Notes: generated by a model not told the origin, from the letters alone. DNA of 64,000 nt from Methanohalophilus mahii DSM 5219 (GCF_000025865.1 NC_014002.1:1302001-1366000); one strand, 5' to 3'; positions 26,698-35,300 are shown, counted from the first letter of the stretch. Numbers and translations: made by a program.

Positions 26698-26759
26698 CTG
26701 GAAGGTGGGAATATGTGGAATGTAACCAATAAGATTACAAATCCATATTATTCGATAAT

Positions 26760-26836
26760 ATTCTCTAAATTCCAGAAATATTCCTTTAATATTCCCGGAA
26801 ATTCCCATACATTCCTACTTAATTCTATAATATTCT
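26760..26836. repeat. Helically phased ATTCY array (8 copies) upstream of the zinc-ribbon gene
   Basis: ATTCT or ATTCC begins at 26760, 26769, 26780, 26791, 26801, 26811, 26822 and 26832, with spacings 9, 11, 11, 10, 10, 11, 10, mean 10.3 bp, one turn of DNA. Two inverted copies (GGAAT at 26708 and 26717) lie upstream with spacing 9. All copies therefore face the same side of the helix, as in iteron-type replication origins or cooperative operators. It sits between polB and the next gene. Confidence 0.65.
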
Positions 26837-26880
26837 GAGATATACTTAGCAAATAAACAAAAAATAAGAGAGGTTGTACT

Positions 26881-27435
26881 ATGGAACAATTCAAAAACTT
26901 GGTTTGTTCAACTTGTAAACATCAATTCAAATCGAATATTCAGACGAAAAAACCCAGGTGTTCTGCCTGTGGCTCGTATAGTGTTGTTGAAATGGATGGT
27001 GACATTCCTGCAATTGACATTTTAGAGGAGTTGAAGAATGATATTATAACGGAAATGGAAGAGATTAATGACAGTATTGGAGAGGAATTACTATCAAGTC
27101 TATCAGAGAATCTTGATCAGTTGAAGGAAGCCATCATTAAGGATGGGCATCGCACAAGTGATACTGACAGGAAGGTACAAAATTACGAAATCGAAAATAT
27201 TGTCAAGCAGGTTTATGGTGAACTTGTAGCTGAGATTAAGGGTTTGCATGATGAATCTGTGAAAAGGTCAGACATGAAACTTGATTCAATTACAAACAGG
27301 ATAAGTGAACTTGAAGAGAAGAATGCTCTGCTGATTGCCAAGCAGGAAGAGGTTGTTGACGAAGTATCACGGAAACTGGATACATTGAATAGTAATATTG
27401 AGAAGATTGTAAGGGATGGGGGATTTACGCAATGA
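26881..27435 (+). CDS. Zinc-ribbon coiled-coil protein of the casposon
   Basis: A 184-residue protein. An N-terminal zinc ribbon has two Cys pairs (CSTC at 9-12, CSAC at 26-29). The rest is predicted long helix and coiled coil (ELEEKNALLIAKQEEVVDEV; RKLDTLNSNIEKIVR), acidic overall. The start ATG 26881 follows AGAGAGGTTG. The phased ATTCY array immediately upstream may be its operator, or the site it helps to recognise together with PolB. I do not recognise the family; a DNA-binding or replication-accessory role is inferred from the ribbon and position. Confidence 0.7.
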   Translation: MEQFKNLVCSTCKHQFKSNIQTKKPRCSACGSYSVVEMDGDIPAIDILEELKNDIITEMEEINDSIGEELLSSLSENLDQLKEAIIKDGHRTSDTDRKVQNYEIENIVKQVYGELVAEIKGLHDESVKRSDMKLDSITNRISELEEKNALLIAKQEEVVDEVSRKLDTLNSNIEKIVRDGGFTQ

Positions 27436-28005
27436 AGTACTGAATGGTAAATACAACATGTGTGTACAAACTAAGATAACATTTGGTAAAAACAGATATG
27501 ATGCAAAGATTCAAAGACATCATAACTGTTTTTTTTTGTTCCATTTAGACCTCGAAAATATTCATCTGGCTATCTGGTTTAGCAAAAGTATTGAAATTTG
27601 TATATTGAGCATCATTTGAAAAAGAGCCGTCTTTGGACAAAGCAAGTTCTATTCTTTAAATAAGTGTCTGCTGGAGTAAGGTTTTGTTATCAAGCCAGCA
27701 GGTTTTAATTTGTAAGCTCGTCTGAAAGTCTCTTTATCTGAAATACCTGTAATGAAAATAATAGGAATTGAACTATTTTGCTTTATTCAAATGAGTTCGC
27801 AGGATAGTGGGATTTAGATGGTACCCGTCCTTGTTACTACCACACGTATGATGCGGACGGCGCACCGATGCTCGCAGGCTCAAATCCTTTCTAGGCTTGA
27901 GATTTTCAAATCCAATACTCATTTTTGAGTACGCTCAAGTAATACTCATACTGTTGTCGAAATACTTTCCAGGAATGGGTTGAGTGGGAGAAAATCGGGC
28001 ATGTA
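27436..28005. other. Intergenic region in the casposon with a GC-rich island
   Basis: No intact gene. At about 27815-27893 a distinctly GC-rich island sits in AT-rich DNA; its plus frame reads GTRPCYYHTYDADGAPMLAG then SNPF and a stop, perhaps the end of a lost gene. The flanks are AT-rich without clear features. Confidence 0.35.
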
Positions 28006-30264
28006 TTAAAAATTTTGATTATCTTTTTTATCGTAGTTAGCTAGATAGAAATCAATAGTCTGTTTGTTAGCCGTGTACAACTTATCATTTTCATTTTTTA
28101 TTTTTATCAATCTAGATATTATAGATTCTAGTTCCACGAAATCATTCAGATTTTGGTAATTTAATTTTTTAATTCTTTTGGATGTGTAATCTCCAAACGT
28201 ATAACTCATTGATTCAGTAATAAATTTGCTTAAGAACAAAACTAACTTTCCGTCATCCGCTAAGATATCATCAATAAATTGTTCCCATCTTTTCTCTTTG
28301 TCCCAGTCACGCCACCTATAAATTATATAGATAAATTCGTCAGAATCCAACAATTTATTTTTGCAACCAATAATTTTTTCCAAACACAGTTTCTGCAATT
28401 CCTCAACTTTGTCAGGCGCAATAAAGGTGTCTTTTGGGTCATCATCCCTATCTTCGTTAGGAGTTTGGAGTGATACTTCTTGAACGGGTCCATACAGCCC
28501 TTTAGACAGTGGAATAGTATTTTTTAGAATTTTATAAATTTCCATAGATTCTCCATTGCGTTCGAATATCTGATGGAGGATTCTCATCATGTCCATATCA
28601 GCTCCATAATCAAACATGCCAGCCTTTTCTTTTGGTAAGTCATCAGAGATGTTGAATAGTGCTAGAACAATATTTTGAACTTTCTCTTGTGGAATGTACT
28701 TTTCCTCAGATGTATAATCCTGCATTTTTTGTAATACTTTTCGTATTTTATTTTTCTCTATATATTCTCGAAGAATTGATTCAAATGCTTCAACTGAATT
28801 TGTTTTGGTCAAAATGTTTTCCATTTCATATTGGCTTATTTCTTCCTCGCCTCCACCAGGAATTAGTGAAAAATAGCTATCAAAATTAGATGTAGCACAC
28901 ACTCTAAGGTCTCTACTCCAAGAGGCTTGAAAATCAGAACTATGATTTGTATTAATCTGTGGGAATAATGTTTTTACAAGTTGTATAGTATGTTCTCTCA
29001 CATCTTTTGCTAAATCATAGTCCTGATTTTCGATTTTAGCAATCCTATCATTTATGTTAGAAGAGTTAAACATATCTGTTGAAGTGAAAAGAGAGTTTTG
29101 ACTTTTCATGAAGTTATAAAAATCAGGATCAAATACTCTTATAGCTTCTATTGCAGTGAAATCTATGGGATTTACTTCCATTATTTCATCATTGTACATT
29201 TGTGATATGTTAAATTTTAAACTACTCATAAACCTTTTAACATCTCTTATATTTTTAAAATAATATTTAAATCCAGAGTTGTAAACATTGGCCCAATATG
29301 AATCACCTTGATTATAGAATCTCTGTGCAGATTCAGGTAATGAACCAAGTACTTGATTTAATTCTTCAAAGAAATACTTTGAAGTAGTATTAGGCTTTGC
29401 AAAAGGAATATCGAAATCAACCTGTACTATTTTGTTTAAGTAGTCTTTACCCGATACTCCTGCTTGCACCTCTAAATTTTTTTCAATAATTTTTCGATCA
29501 AATGCTAAAAGATAAATAATATTTGGAAAATCTGCATTAATTCGAATTAATCTAAATATTTGCTTTATTTCAGATTGATTTAATCGATCAATATCATCAA
29601 TTACAATAATTAATTTTTTTTGTCTTTTTAGCAACTCGTTTTTGATTTCCGTTTTTACTTCTAATATTGACTTTTTATTATATGCATTTTTTTTATTTAA
29701 AATATCAGCTAATTTTGCTAAATAATTTTTAAATATTCCAGCAACTACAAGTACAGCACTTAAACCAAGTACTGAATATTTCACATACATATCAGCAATA
29801 TTAATCCAACCAGTTATTTCATTTGTAGAAATACCTACTAAACTTATACCTATTATTAGACTAAAAGCATATCCCGAAACTGTTTTTTCATCTGGTACCA
29901 GACTAAGCAAACTTGAATAATACGTGAGTTTCTCAGCAATCTTTTTGTCATTGCTTTCCCCTCTTATTTTAATTTCTTTTGCAACTTCATTGAAAAAATG
30001 CTCACTCAAGTTCTTTTGCTCTGAAAAATTCCAAGGATTAAATTCAATTACAGTAGGTATATCCTTTAAATTTTTATTCTTAATGTGCCTTAAAGCAAGT
30101 TTAATTGCAGAGGACTTACCAGACCCCCATTCTCCATGGACCGCAACAATAAGACTTTCTTTTTCCTTCCAACTTAAAAGAGATTCAGCTAAATGTTGTG
30201 AAAATCCTTTTCGGTTCAAAAAGTCCTCTTTTTCTGTTTCTATTGGTTTGTCAGGAATAAACAT
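28006..30264 (-). CDS. KAP-family P-loop NTPase (putative defence gene)
   Basis: A 752-residue KAP NTPase. Walker A is AVHGEWGSGKSSAIKLAL (~45-60). FNPWNFSEQKNLSEHFFNEV is the KAP signature. Two hydrophobic helices are inserted at ~135-180 (AFSLIIGISLVGIS; YSVLGLSAVLVVAGIF), so it is membrane-associated. Walker B is KLIIVIDDIDRLNQSEIKQI, followed by a sensor-like YLLAFDRKII. KAP proteins include the phage-exclusion protein PifA and many defence-island genes; that role here is inferred. I start at ATG 30264 (MFIPDKPIE); a GTG lies at 30279. The gene is very AT-rich, unlike the host genes, which suits recently acquired cargo. The C-terminal ~350 residues have no recognisable domain. Confidence 0.8.
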   Translation of the reverse strand: MFIPDKPIETEKEDFLNRKGFSQHLAESLLSWKEKESLIVAVHGEWGSGKSSAIKLALRHIKNKNLKDIPTVIEFNPWNFSEQKNLSEHFFNEVAKEIKIRGESNDKKIAEKLTYYSSLLSLVPDEKTVSGYAFSLIIGISLVGISTNEITGWINIADMYVKYSVLGLSAVLVVAGIFKNYLAKLADILNKKNAYNKKSILEVKTEIKNELLKRQKKLIIVIDDIDRLNQSEIKQIFRLIRINADFPNIIYLLAFDRKIIEKNLEVQAGVSGKDYLNKIVQVDFDIPFAKPNTTSKYFFEELNQVLGSLPESAQRFYNQGDSYWANVYNSGFKYYFKNIRDVKRFMSSLKFNISQMYNDEIMEVNPIDFTAIEAIRVFDPDFYNFMKSQNSLFTSTDMFNSSNINDRIAKIENQDYDLAKDVREHTIQLVKTLFPQINTNHSSDFQASWSRDLRVCATSNFDSYFSLIPGGGEEEISQYEMENILTKTNSVEAFESILREYIEKNKIRKVLQKMQDYTSEEKYIPQEKVQNIVLALFNISDDLPKEKAGMFDYGADMDMMRILHQIFERNGESMEIYKILKNTIPLSKGLYGPVQEVSLQTPNEDRDDDPKDTFIAPDKVEELQKLCLEKIIGCKNKLLDSDEFIYIIYRWRDWDKEKRWEQFIDDILADDGKLVLFLSKFITESMSYTFGDYTSKRIKKLNYQNLNDFVELESIISRLIKIKNENDKLYTANKQTIDFYLANYDKKDNQNF

Positions 30265-30386
30265 GGGTCCGACTCTCACTATTATATCGGAAAATCACAT
30301 TTCAAATATATTCTACAATACGCATGTTTATCTTTTATATTAAACGTATGCATTTTTATGTTTCTTTAGAAACCCTTTAATTTAGT

Positions 30387-30538
30387 AATGAAGGAAAAAA
30401 AACGATAATAATAAAGATTCTAAATCAAATGAAACGTCTGGATTTGGATCTTTGTTAACATCTGAGGTACTGATGATAGCAACTCTATTAACAAGAAGGA
30501 ATGAATGAGAAGATGAATCCTTCATTATTTGGTTTTTT
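30387..30538 (+). pseudogene. Decayed 3' fragment of the PGF-CTERM surface gene
   Basis: This stretch matches 20403-20560, the last ~120 coding bases plus the 3' flank of the cohesin/PGF-CTERM gene. The relic reads SKSNETSGFGSLLTSEVLMI then ATLLTRRNE against SKSNETPGFGVLLTCGVLTI then IALLTRKKN. Upstream of this the frame is broken by indels and tandem TAA. It shows that a second copy of the surface gene once lay near the right end of the element. Confidence 0.75.
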
Positions 30539-30851
30539 GAAACATTTAAAAAAACACCAAGTTCCAACATTGTAAGTTGCCCATGCATTGGTATTAATTG
30601 GTGGACAAAATCAGATGTATTCGGTTACATCCAAAGTTCGATGCCCCTACATCAAATTCTTTCTTTGTTATCGTGATGATGGGATTTCCAATTGTACTTG
30701 TTTTGAGAAGAGAAAGGGATTAATTGAAGAAGTGAGATATCTCTTCCATTTTCAATTTTTTTATACATTGTAATTTGTTCATTCATTTAATTATGATTAG
30801 AAAAAAATTGATACTTGCTTTATAAAAAATACTTAATAATTTTTTATCTAA
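30539..30851. other. Right subterminal region of the casposon
   Basis: No clear gene. An ORF at 30588-30773 contains a Cys-bearing stretch (KVRCPYIKFFLCYRDDGISN) but has no ribosome site and no recognisable family; it may be a remnant. Confidence 0.3.
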
Positions 30852-30881
30852 GGTTGCATTTTTCAATTCTACCTATAACCC
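30852..30881. repeat. Casposon right terminal inverted repeat
   Basis: Ends ...TCTACCTATAACCC; inverted, it matches the left end at 14516-14545 with a few differences. It is followed directly by the target duplication and the tRNA-Leu gene. Confidence 0.85.
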
Positions 30882-30895
30882 GATTGGTTGGTGCG
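30882..30895. repeat. Right target-site duplication, at the tRNA-Leu 3' end
   Basis: Identical to 14502-14515. Its last seven bases (30889-30895) are the end of the tRNA-Leu gene including the encoded CCA, so insertion left the tRNA intact. Confidence 0.85.
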
Positions 30896-30974
30896 AGAGG
30901 GGGGATTCGAACCCACGAACTCCTACGAGAATGGATCTTGAGTCCATCGCCGTTGGCCGCTTGGCTACTCTCGC
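30889..30974 (-). tRNA. tRNA-Leu (anticodon CAA)
   Basis: The acceptor stem pairs GCGAGAG (30974-30968) with CTCTCGC; discriminator A; CCA encoded (30891-30889). The D arm has GCC/GGC, the anticodon stem ATGGA/TCCAT encloses the loop CTCAAGA with anticodon CAA, there is a long class II variable arm, and the T arm is GTGGG-TTCGAAT-CCCCC. It reads UUG. It is the target of the casposon. Confidence 0.95.
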
Positions 30975-31198
30975 ACATTTTTTATTGCAGATTCTGTTTG
31001 GGTACTGCAACCAGAATATGCAACATCTAAATAACACGATTTTTTATAAATCTATCGCAGGAAAAACATAATTGGGACAGCACTGACAACTATACTGGCC
31101 ATTTTCTCATTTTTTTATTGCAAGCAGGAACACCTCAATACATCATACAAAACCTATTTTTGTAATCAGTTCCAAGTTCCATATACAGAGGTTATTTC

Positions 31199-31864
31199 AT
31201 GAGATATCCAATATATCTTTTCCTTATCATTCTAGTGTTTTCATCAGGATGCATTTCCAACACACCGCAGGAAACAGAAGGTAGCGGTGTGCAGGATAAT
31301 GAGACAGAGACACTGGAATATGACGGTGTTGAACTTACACCGATTGAAGAGCAGCGCAACAATGGTATCAAGGGAACCCAGTATATTGATAGAGAGACCT
31401 ACACACTCAAAATCAGCGGGATGGTAAATGAAACTACACTTATAAGTTATGAACAGCTCACCTCCTCCCGGGCCGTTTCCAGGGTAATACCGCTTGATTG
31501 TGTAGAAGGATGGCGCTTTACAGCACTGTGGACAGGTGTACCGGTGGATATCCTTCTGGAAGAAGCCGGAGTCAGAAAAGGGGCTAACACGGTTATTTTC
31601 TATTCAAAGGACGGTTATTCTACATCCCTTCCGCTGGATTACCTGATTGATAACAATATTATTGTTGCCTACAAACTTAATAACGTCACCCTCCCCCAAG
31701 AAAGGGGCTTCCCCCTGCAACTTGTAGCAGAGGGAAAATATGGTTACAAATGGGCTAAATGGATCACCGCGATAGAGGTGACAGACGATGAGAATTATGA
31801 AGGATTCTGGGAAAGGCGTGGCTACAATAATAATGCAGATGTAGATGGTCCAAGGTTTCAATAA
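31199..31864 (+). CDS. Sulfite oxidase-type molybdopterin-fold lipoprotein
   Basis: A 221-residue exported protein. The lipoprotein signal (YLFLIILVFSSGCIS) gives an N-terminal lipid anchor. The body matches the oxidoreductase molybdopterin-binding domain: LKISGMVNETTLISYEQLTS, the cysteine in VIPLDCVEGWRFTALWTG that ligates Mo in this family, and QLVAEGKYGYKWAKWITAIE. The electron acceptor and substrate are not predictable. ATG 31199 lies behind GAGGTTATTTC. It stands alone, right of tRNA-Leu. Confidence 0.85.
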   Translation: MRYPIYLFLIILVFSSGCISNTPQETEGSGVQDNETETLEYDGVELTPIEEQRNNGIKGTQYIDRETYTLKISGMVNETTLISYEQLTSSRAVSRVIPLDCVEGWRFTALWTGVPVDILLEEAGVRKGANTVIFYSKDGYSTSLPLDYLIDNNIIVAYKLNNVTLPQERGFPLQLVAEGKYGYKWAKWITAIEVTDDENYEGFWERRGYNNNADVDGPRFQ

Positions 31865-32166
31865 ATACAAATGAATTTCAGAAATATAGAAGAAGGCAGA
31901 GATATTGTAGAACAGGTGCAAACCATACAATTCGGGACTTTTTTGTTTCTAAGCCCAGATACCTCCGCCTTAATCTGCCAGAAGTTATAATCAATCCTCT
32001 GTTGTGCTTATACTTCTACAATATAATATACAGAGTATATAGAATATATATATCCCAGAACTACAGGTCAGAACCAATTGTACCTGATATATACTGATAC
32101 TGCCGGATAATTATGCAATTTTCGTGAAATAAACTTTTTAAATATAAACTCTGTCTACTATTAGCA
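31865..32166. other. Intergenic region upstream of the SnoaL-like gene
   Basis: No gene seen. A TATA-like element (CTTTTTAAATATAAAC, near 32132-32147) about 25 bp before the next start suggests a near-leaderless promoter. Confidence 0.45.
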
Positions 32167-32610
32167 ATGGGAAACAATGAGACTAACGATGAGCAAATTT
32201 GTGGCTCTATTGATAAAAACAAAGAAATCGTGCTGAAAGTCGCCAGAGAAGGATGGAGTCCTGTTATGGTGGATAAACATTGCACTGAAGATTATCTGAT
32301 GCATTATGGCGGAGAAATACTGGACCGGGAAAATCTCAAGGAATTCATGGGTGCCATACACCATGCCCTTCCAGACCTTCATTTTGAAATAGAAGACATG
32401 ATCGCCGAAGAGGATAAAGTTGTTACACGCTGGAAAGCAGAAGGCACCCATAAAAGAACATTTCAGGGTGTGTTTCCTACAAACCGCAAAATTAGTTTTA
32501 CTGGCATAACCATAAGCAGGGTAAAAGGTGAAAAGATTGCCGAGGACTGGGAAGAGGTAGACCAGCTCAATTTCACCCAGCAATTTGGCGTCTATCCCGA
32601 CGATATATAA
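32167..32610 (+). CDS. SnoaL-like / ester cyclase family protein (NTF2 fold)
   Basis: A 147-residue protein of the SnoaL-like polyketide cyclase group. Family stretches are KHCTEDYLMHYGGEILDREN, FMGAIHHALPDLHFEIEDMI, VTRWKAEGTHKRTFQGVFPT and ISRVKGEKIAEDWEEVDQLN. In methanogens these small NTF2-fold proteins have no assigned substrate. Monocistronic, with a TATA-like box close to the start. Confidence 0.8.
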   Translation: MGNNETNDEQICGSIDKNKEIVLKVAREGWSPVMVDKHCTEDYLMHYGGEILDRENLKEFMGAIHHALPDLHFEIEDMIAEEDKVVTRWKAEGTHKRTFQGVFPTNRKISFTGITISRVKGEKIAEDWEEVDQLNFTQQFGVYPDDI

Positions 32611-32718
32611 TTTATTCTATAGCAGGCAACACTATCCCCTGCCCAGTTGATTTTAATATAAAAAGATATTAATTCAACCATCTAATCATCACTGGCATCA
32701 ATCCTTCGGAGAATTCAA

Positions 32719-34392
32719 TTGGTAACCACTAACATCATATTGGCGATATTTTTAGTATATTGGGCCGCAGTAGCCTATCTTAACAAAAAGGGAGTACTGG
32801 AAAAGTACAATATATCGGCATACGGCCCCATACTCATGATCAGAACTGTCAGGGGGCTGGCTCTTCTGGACAAACTTGCAAAACCCCGCCGTTACTGGAG
32901 AGTATTTGCAAATACCGGCATTGTGCTGATGTTCATAGGCATGTTTGCCATGCTTTTTATTGTCATTCTTTCAGATATCGCGCTTATTGCTTCCCTTACA
33001 GAGAATGCAATGCCTCAACCCGGGAAATTCAATGAGGCCCGCAATGTATTCCTGATTCCCGGTGTCAACGAATTTATCCCCCTTACATGGGGTATCATTG
33101 CCCTGATAGTAACACTGGTAGTTCATGAATTTGCCCATGCCATTCTTGCCAGGGTAGAAGATATCAGGGTAAAATCCATGGGAATACTTGTTGCCCTGGT
33201 GCCCATAGGAGGATTTGCTGAACCCGATGAGGAACAACTTTTCGGGGAAGGGAAAGACGAATTTGGAAGTCCTGTAATAAATGAGAAAAAAGCCACCAGA
33301 AACCAGCGTGCACGCATCCTGGCCGCTGGAGTGATGTCCAATTTTGCAGTGGCCCTGATTGCTTTTGTTCTCTTTTTCGGACCTGTATTGGGAGCTGTAG
33401 CTCCTATGAGCGACACAATGGTCGTGGATGTTAAAGAAGACTCTGTAGCTGACATGGCAGGTATTGAAAAGGGAATGGTAATTACCGGCATCGATGATCA
33501 GGAAATACGTTATGCCAGTGACGTTGTAGCCTATTTGAACAAAACAGAAATCGGATCTACGGTCACCCTGAAAGCAGCCAAAGACCGAAAGGTAAGAGAG
33601 TATGAACTGAAAGTAACCGACAAGCAGGATACCGGAGATTTTGGAATATATATCAATGATATTGTAGATGGTTCACCTGCAGAAAGAAGTAACCTTGAAA
33701 AAGGGATGTTTTTACTATCCATCAATAATGTTACTACCCAAACCCCTAAAGAATTTGTCAATTTCATGAATACCACAACTGCCGGCCAGGAAGTGGAAAT
33801 AGAGGTTAAGACAACTGAGGGGGAAAATAAAATATACACTTTGACACTGGGGCAACATCCTGATGGCACTTCCGAAAAAGGGTTTTTGGGAGTTTATTAT
33901 GGCACAGATGGAGTAAAAAATATACCGGTAGGACTTTCGATCGGCGAGTACCCCGCCCATGAATATCTGGATATGCTCAAAGGCCTGCCTTCCATGCTCA
34001 CAGGCGTAGCTGGCTGGGTAATTATGTTAGGTCTGCCCATAATCGGATTTGCAGGAGAAGGATTCCCCGGGTTTAGTGGCACCCTTGCCCAGTTCTATGA
34101 ACCCGTTGGGTGGGGTGAACCTCTCGGTGTAGGAGTTTTCTGGATTGCCAACAGCCTTCTTTGGATTGGATGGCTGAACTTCTATGTAGGCTTATTCAAC
34201 TGCCTCCCTGCTGTACCGCTGGATGGAGGACATGTATTCAGGGATTACCTCCAGTCATTCCTCAAAAGGTTTACAGGAGATGAAATCAAGTCAACCACCC
34301 TTGCAGGAACCATAGCAGGCACATTTACGATATTTATCATATTGTCCTTTGTCCTGATGATATTCGGACCCTACATAGTACATGGTTTCTAA
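32719..34392 (+). CDS. Site-2 protease (M50) with two PDZ domains
   Basis: A 557-residue intramembrane zinc metalloprotease. HEFAHAILA carries the HExxH motif (~136) and NCLPAVPLDGGHVFRD the second zinc-ligand motif (~495). Two PDZ-like domains lie between (~230-295, AGIEKGMVITGIDDQE; ~310-385, SNLEKGMFLLSINN), with hydrophobic helices at both ends. Such proteases cleave membrane-bound regulators. The TTG at 32719 follows GGAG by 7 nt. It is the first gene of a tight operon with a K+ channel, an RCK protein and a TauE-like exporter (gaps of 3-11 nt once the channel is read to its full length). Confidence 0.9.
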   Translation: MVTTNIILAIFLVYWAAVAYLNKKGVLEKYNISAYGPILMIRTVRGLALLDKLAKPRRYWRVFANTGIVLMFIGMFAMLFIVILSDIALIASLTENAMPQPGKFNEARNVFLIPGVNEFIPLTWGIIALIVTLVVHEFAHAILARVEDIRVKSMGILVALVPIGGFAEPDEEQLFGEGKDEFGSPVINEKKATRNQRARILAAGVMSNFAVALIAFVLFFGPVLGAVAPMSDTMVVDVKEDSVADMAGIEKGMVITGIDDQEIRYASDVVAYLNKTEIGSTVTLKAAKDRKVREYELKVTDKQDTGDFGIYINDIVDGSPAERSNLEKGMFLLSINNVTTQTPKEFVNFMNTTTAGQEVEIEVKTTEGENKIYTLTLGQHPDGTSEKGFLGVYYGTDGVKNIPVGLSIGEYPAHEYLDMLKGLPSMLTGVAGWVIMLGLPIIGFAGEGFPGFSGTLAQFYEPVGWGEPLGVGVFWIANSLLWIGWLNFYVGLFNCLPAVPLDGGHVFRDYLQSFLKRFTGDEIKSTTLAGTIAGTFTIFIILSFVLMIFGPYIVHGF

Positions 34393-34403
34393 ACACAGGA
34401 TGG

Positions 34404-35300
34404 ATGAAAATGAAATTACCGGCCATGTGGAGACGATCACTGTACCATTACATGGGCATTTCCCTGGGAGTGGTGATCATCGATACGATCGTCTTCCTTC
34501 TGCTGGTAAATTATGAAGGACAAACGCAATATTATAATCCTGTTGATGCTATATATTGGGTAATCTCAACTGCCACTACTGTAGGTTACGGAGACATTGT
34601 ATTAACAAGTCCAATCGGCAAAATTTTTGCCATCTTCGTACAATTAAGTGGTGTAATCATGGTATTTGGTATTTTGATTACTTTTGTCATCACACCGTGG
34701 TTTGAAAGATCCCTGAACATGCCCCTCCCTGCAAAAGCCCCGGAATCTATCACTTCCCATATCATAATATGTGGTTATAATAAATTGATGCAAACTCTTA
34801 TAGAAGAACTGCAGGAACAAAATGTAAGTTTTGTAATAATTGAGGAAGATGAAGAAGTGGTTCGCAGGCTTCTCGATCAAAATCTTTCCTGCATATATGG
34901 CAGGGCTACAGAAGATAAAACCCTGGAAAATGCCAGAATAAAAAATGCCCGTTTTTTAATAGCCAACCGCTCGGACGAAGAAAACGCCAGTATTGTACTT
35001 ACTGCTTCAAACCTTGCAGATACTTATATAATATCAGTTGCAGAGGATTCTGCCAATATCAAGTATCTCAAATATGCAGGTGCAAAAAGAGTCGTCTCCC
35101 CAAAACTTGTACTCGGACGATTCCTTGGGAAAAAAGGATTGGACCCCTATGTCAGAGGGCTTGGCGGAGCGACTGCATTTCTGGGAGATAATAATATTGT
35201 AGAATTACCAGTCTATCCTGCAAGTTCCCTTATTGGCAAATCATTAAAAGAAAATGATATTCATACAAAGACGGGCGCTAACATAATCGGCTTAAGATAA
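34404..35300 (+). CDS. Potassium channel with RCK domain, cut short by an in-frame TAA
   Basis: An MthK-like channel: two transmembrane helices, the selectivity filter TATTVGYGDIVLTS (59-64 TVGYGD), then a TrkA-N/RCK domain (HIIICGYNKLMQTLIEELQE ...). The frame meets TAA at 35298-35300 just inside the C-terminal TrkA-C domain. The remaining 37 codons stay open in frame (EGKLLLKVEDREIIKENTVL then LATGTMEQLSDLKDLTK) up to TAA at 35412-35414, 10 nt before the next gene. So the gene has gained an ochre codon, or the base is wrong. It is TAA, so pyrrolysine cannot explain it. The pore and most of the RCK remain; regulation may be altered. Confidence 0.85.
   Translation: MKMKLPAMWRRSLYHYMGISLGVVIIDTIVFLLLVNYEGQTQYYNPVDAIYWVISTATTVGYGDIVLTSPIGKIFAIFVQLSGVIMVFGILITFVITPWFERSLNMPLPAKAPESITSHIIICGYNKLMQTLIEELQEQNVSFVIIEEDEEVVRRLLDQNLSCIYGRATEDKTLENARIKNARFLIANRSDEENASIVLTASNLADTYIISVAEDSANIKYLKYAGAKRVVSPKLVLGRFLGKKGLDPYVRGLGGATAFLGDNNIVELPVYPASSLIGKSLKENDIHTKTGANIIGLR

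Larger units (their letters stand above)
14516..30881. mobile_element. Casposon (Cas1-encoding self-synthesising transposon), 16.4 kb, in tRNA-Leu
   Basis: The element is delimited by inverted ends starting GGGTTATAGGTAG and a 14-bp direct duplication. Core genes are cas1 with a C-terminal HTH (integrase), family B DNA polymerase, HNH endonuclease, a wHTH protein next to cas1, an HTH protein and a zinc-ribbon coiled-coil protein. This set matches the casposons described in Methanosarcina and relatives (family 2); no cas2 and no CRISPR array are present. Cargo: SIR2 operon at the left, a cohesin/dockerin surface pair, and a KAP NTPase at the right, all more AT-rich than the host genes. Unusual features are in-frame UAG codons in polB and in the gene before cas1. 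The complete ends and intact cas1 suggest recent mobility. Confidence 0.88.

Noticed and set aside
20759-27435. CRISPR-Cas adaptation locus
   Set aside because: Cas1 is present, but I see no cas2, no effector genes and no repeat-spacer array. The terminal repeats, target duplication and PolB fit a casposon instead.
30588-30773. Small plus-strand ORF with three cysteines near the casposon right end
   Set aside because: No ribosome site and no family; it sits among relics and is probably decayed sequence.
35298-35300. K+ channel stop as another recoded codon
   Set aside because: The codon is TAA, which pyrrolysine decoding does not read. It is treated as a nonsense mutation or sequence error.
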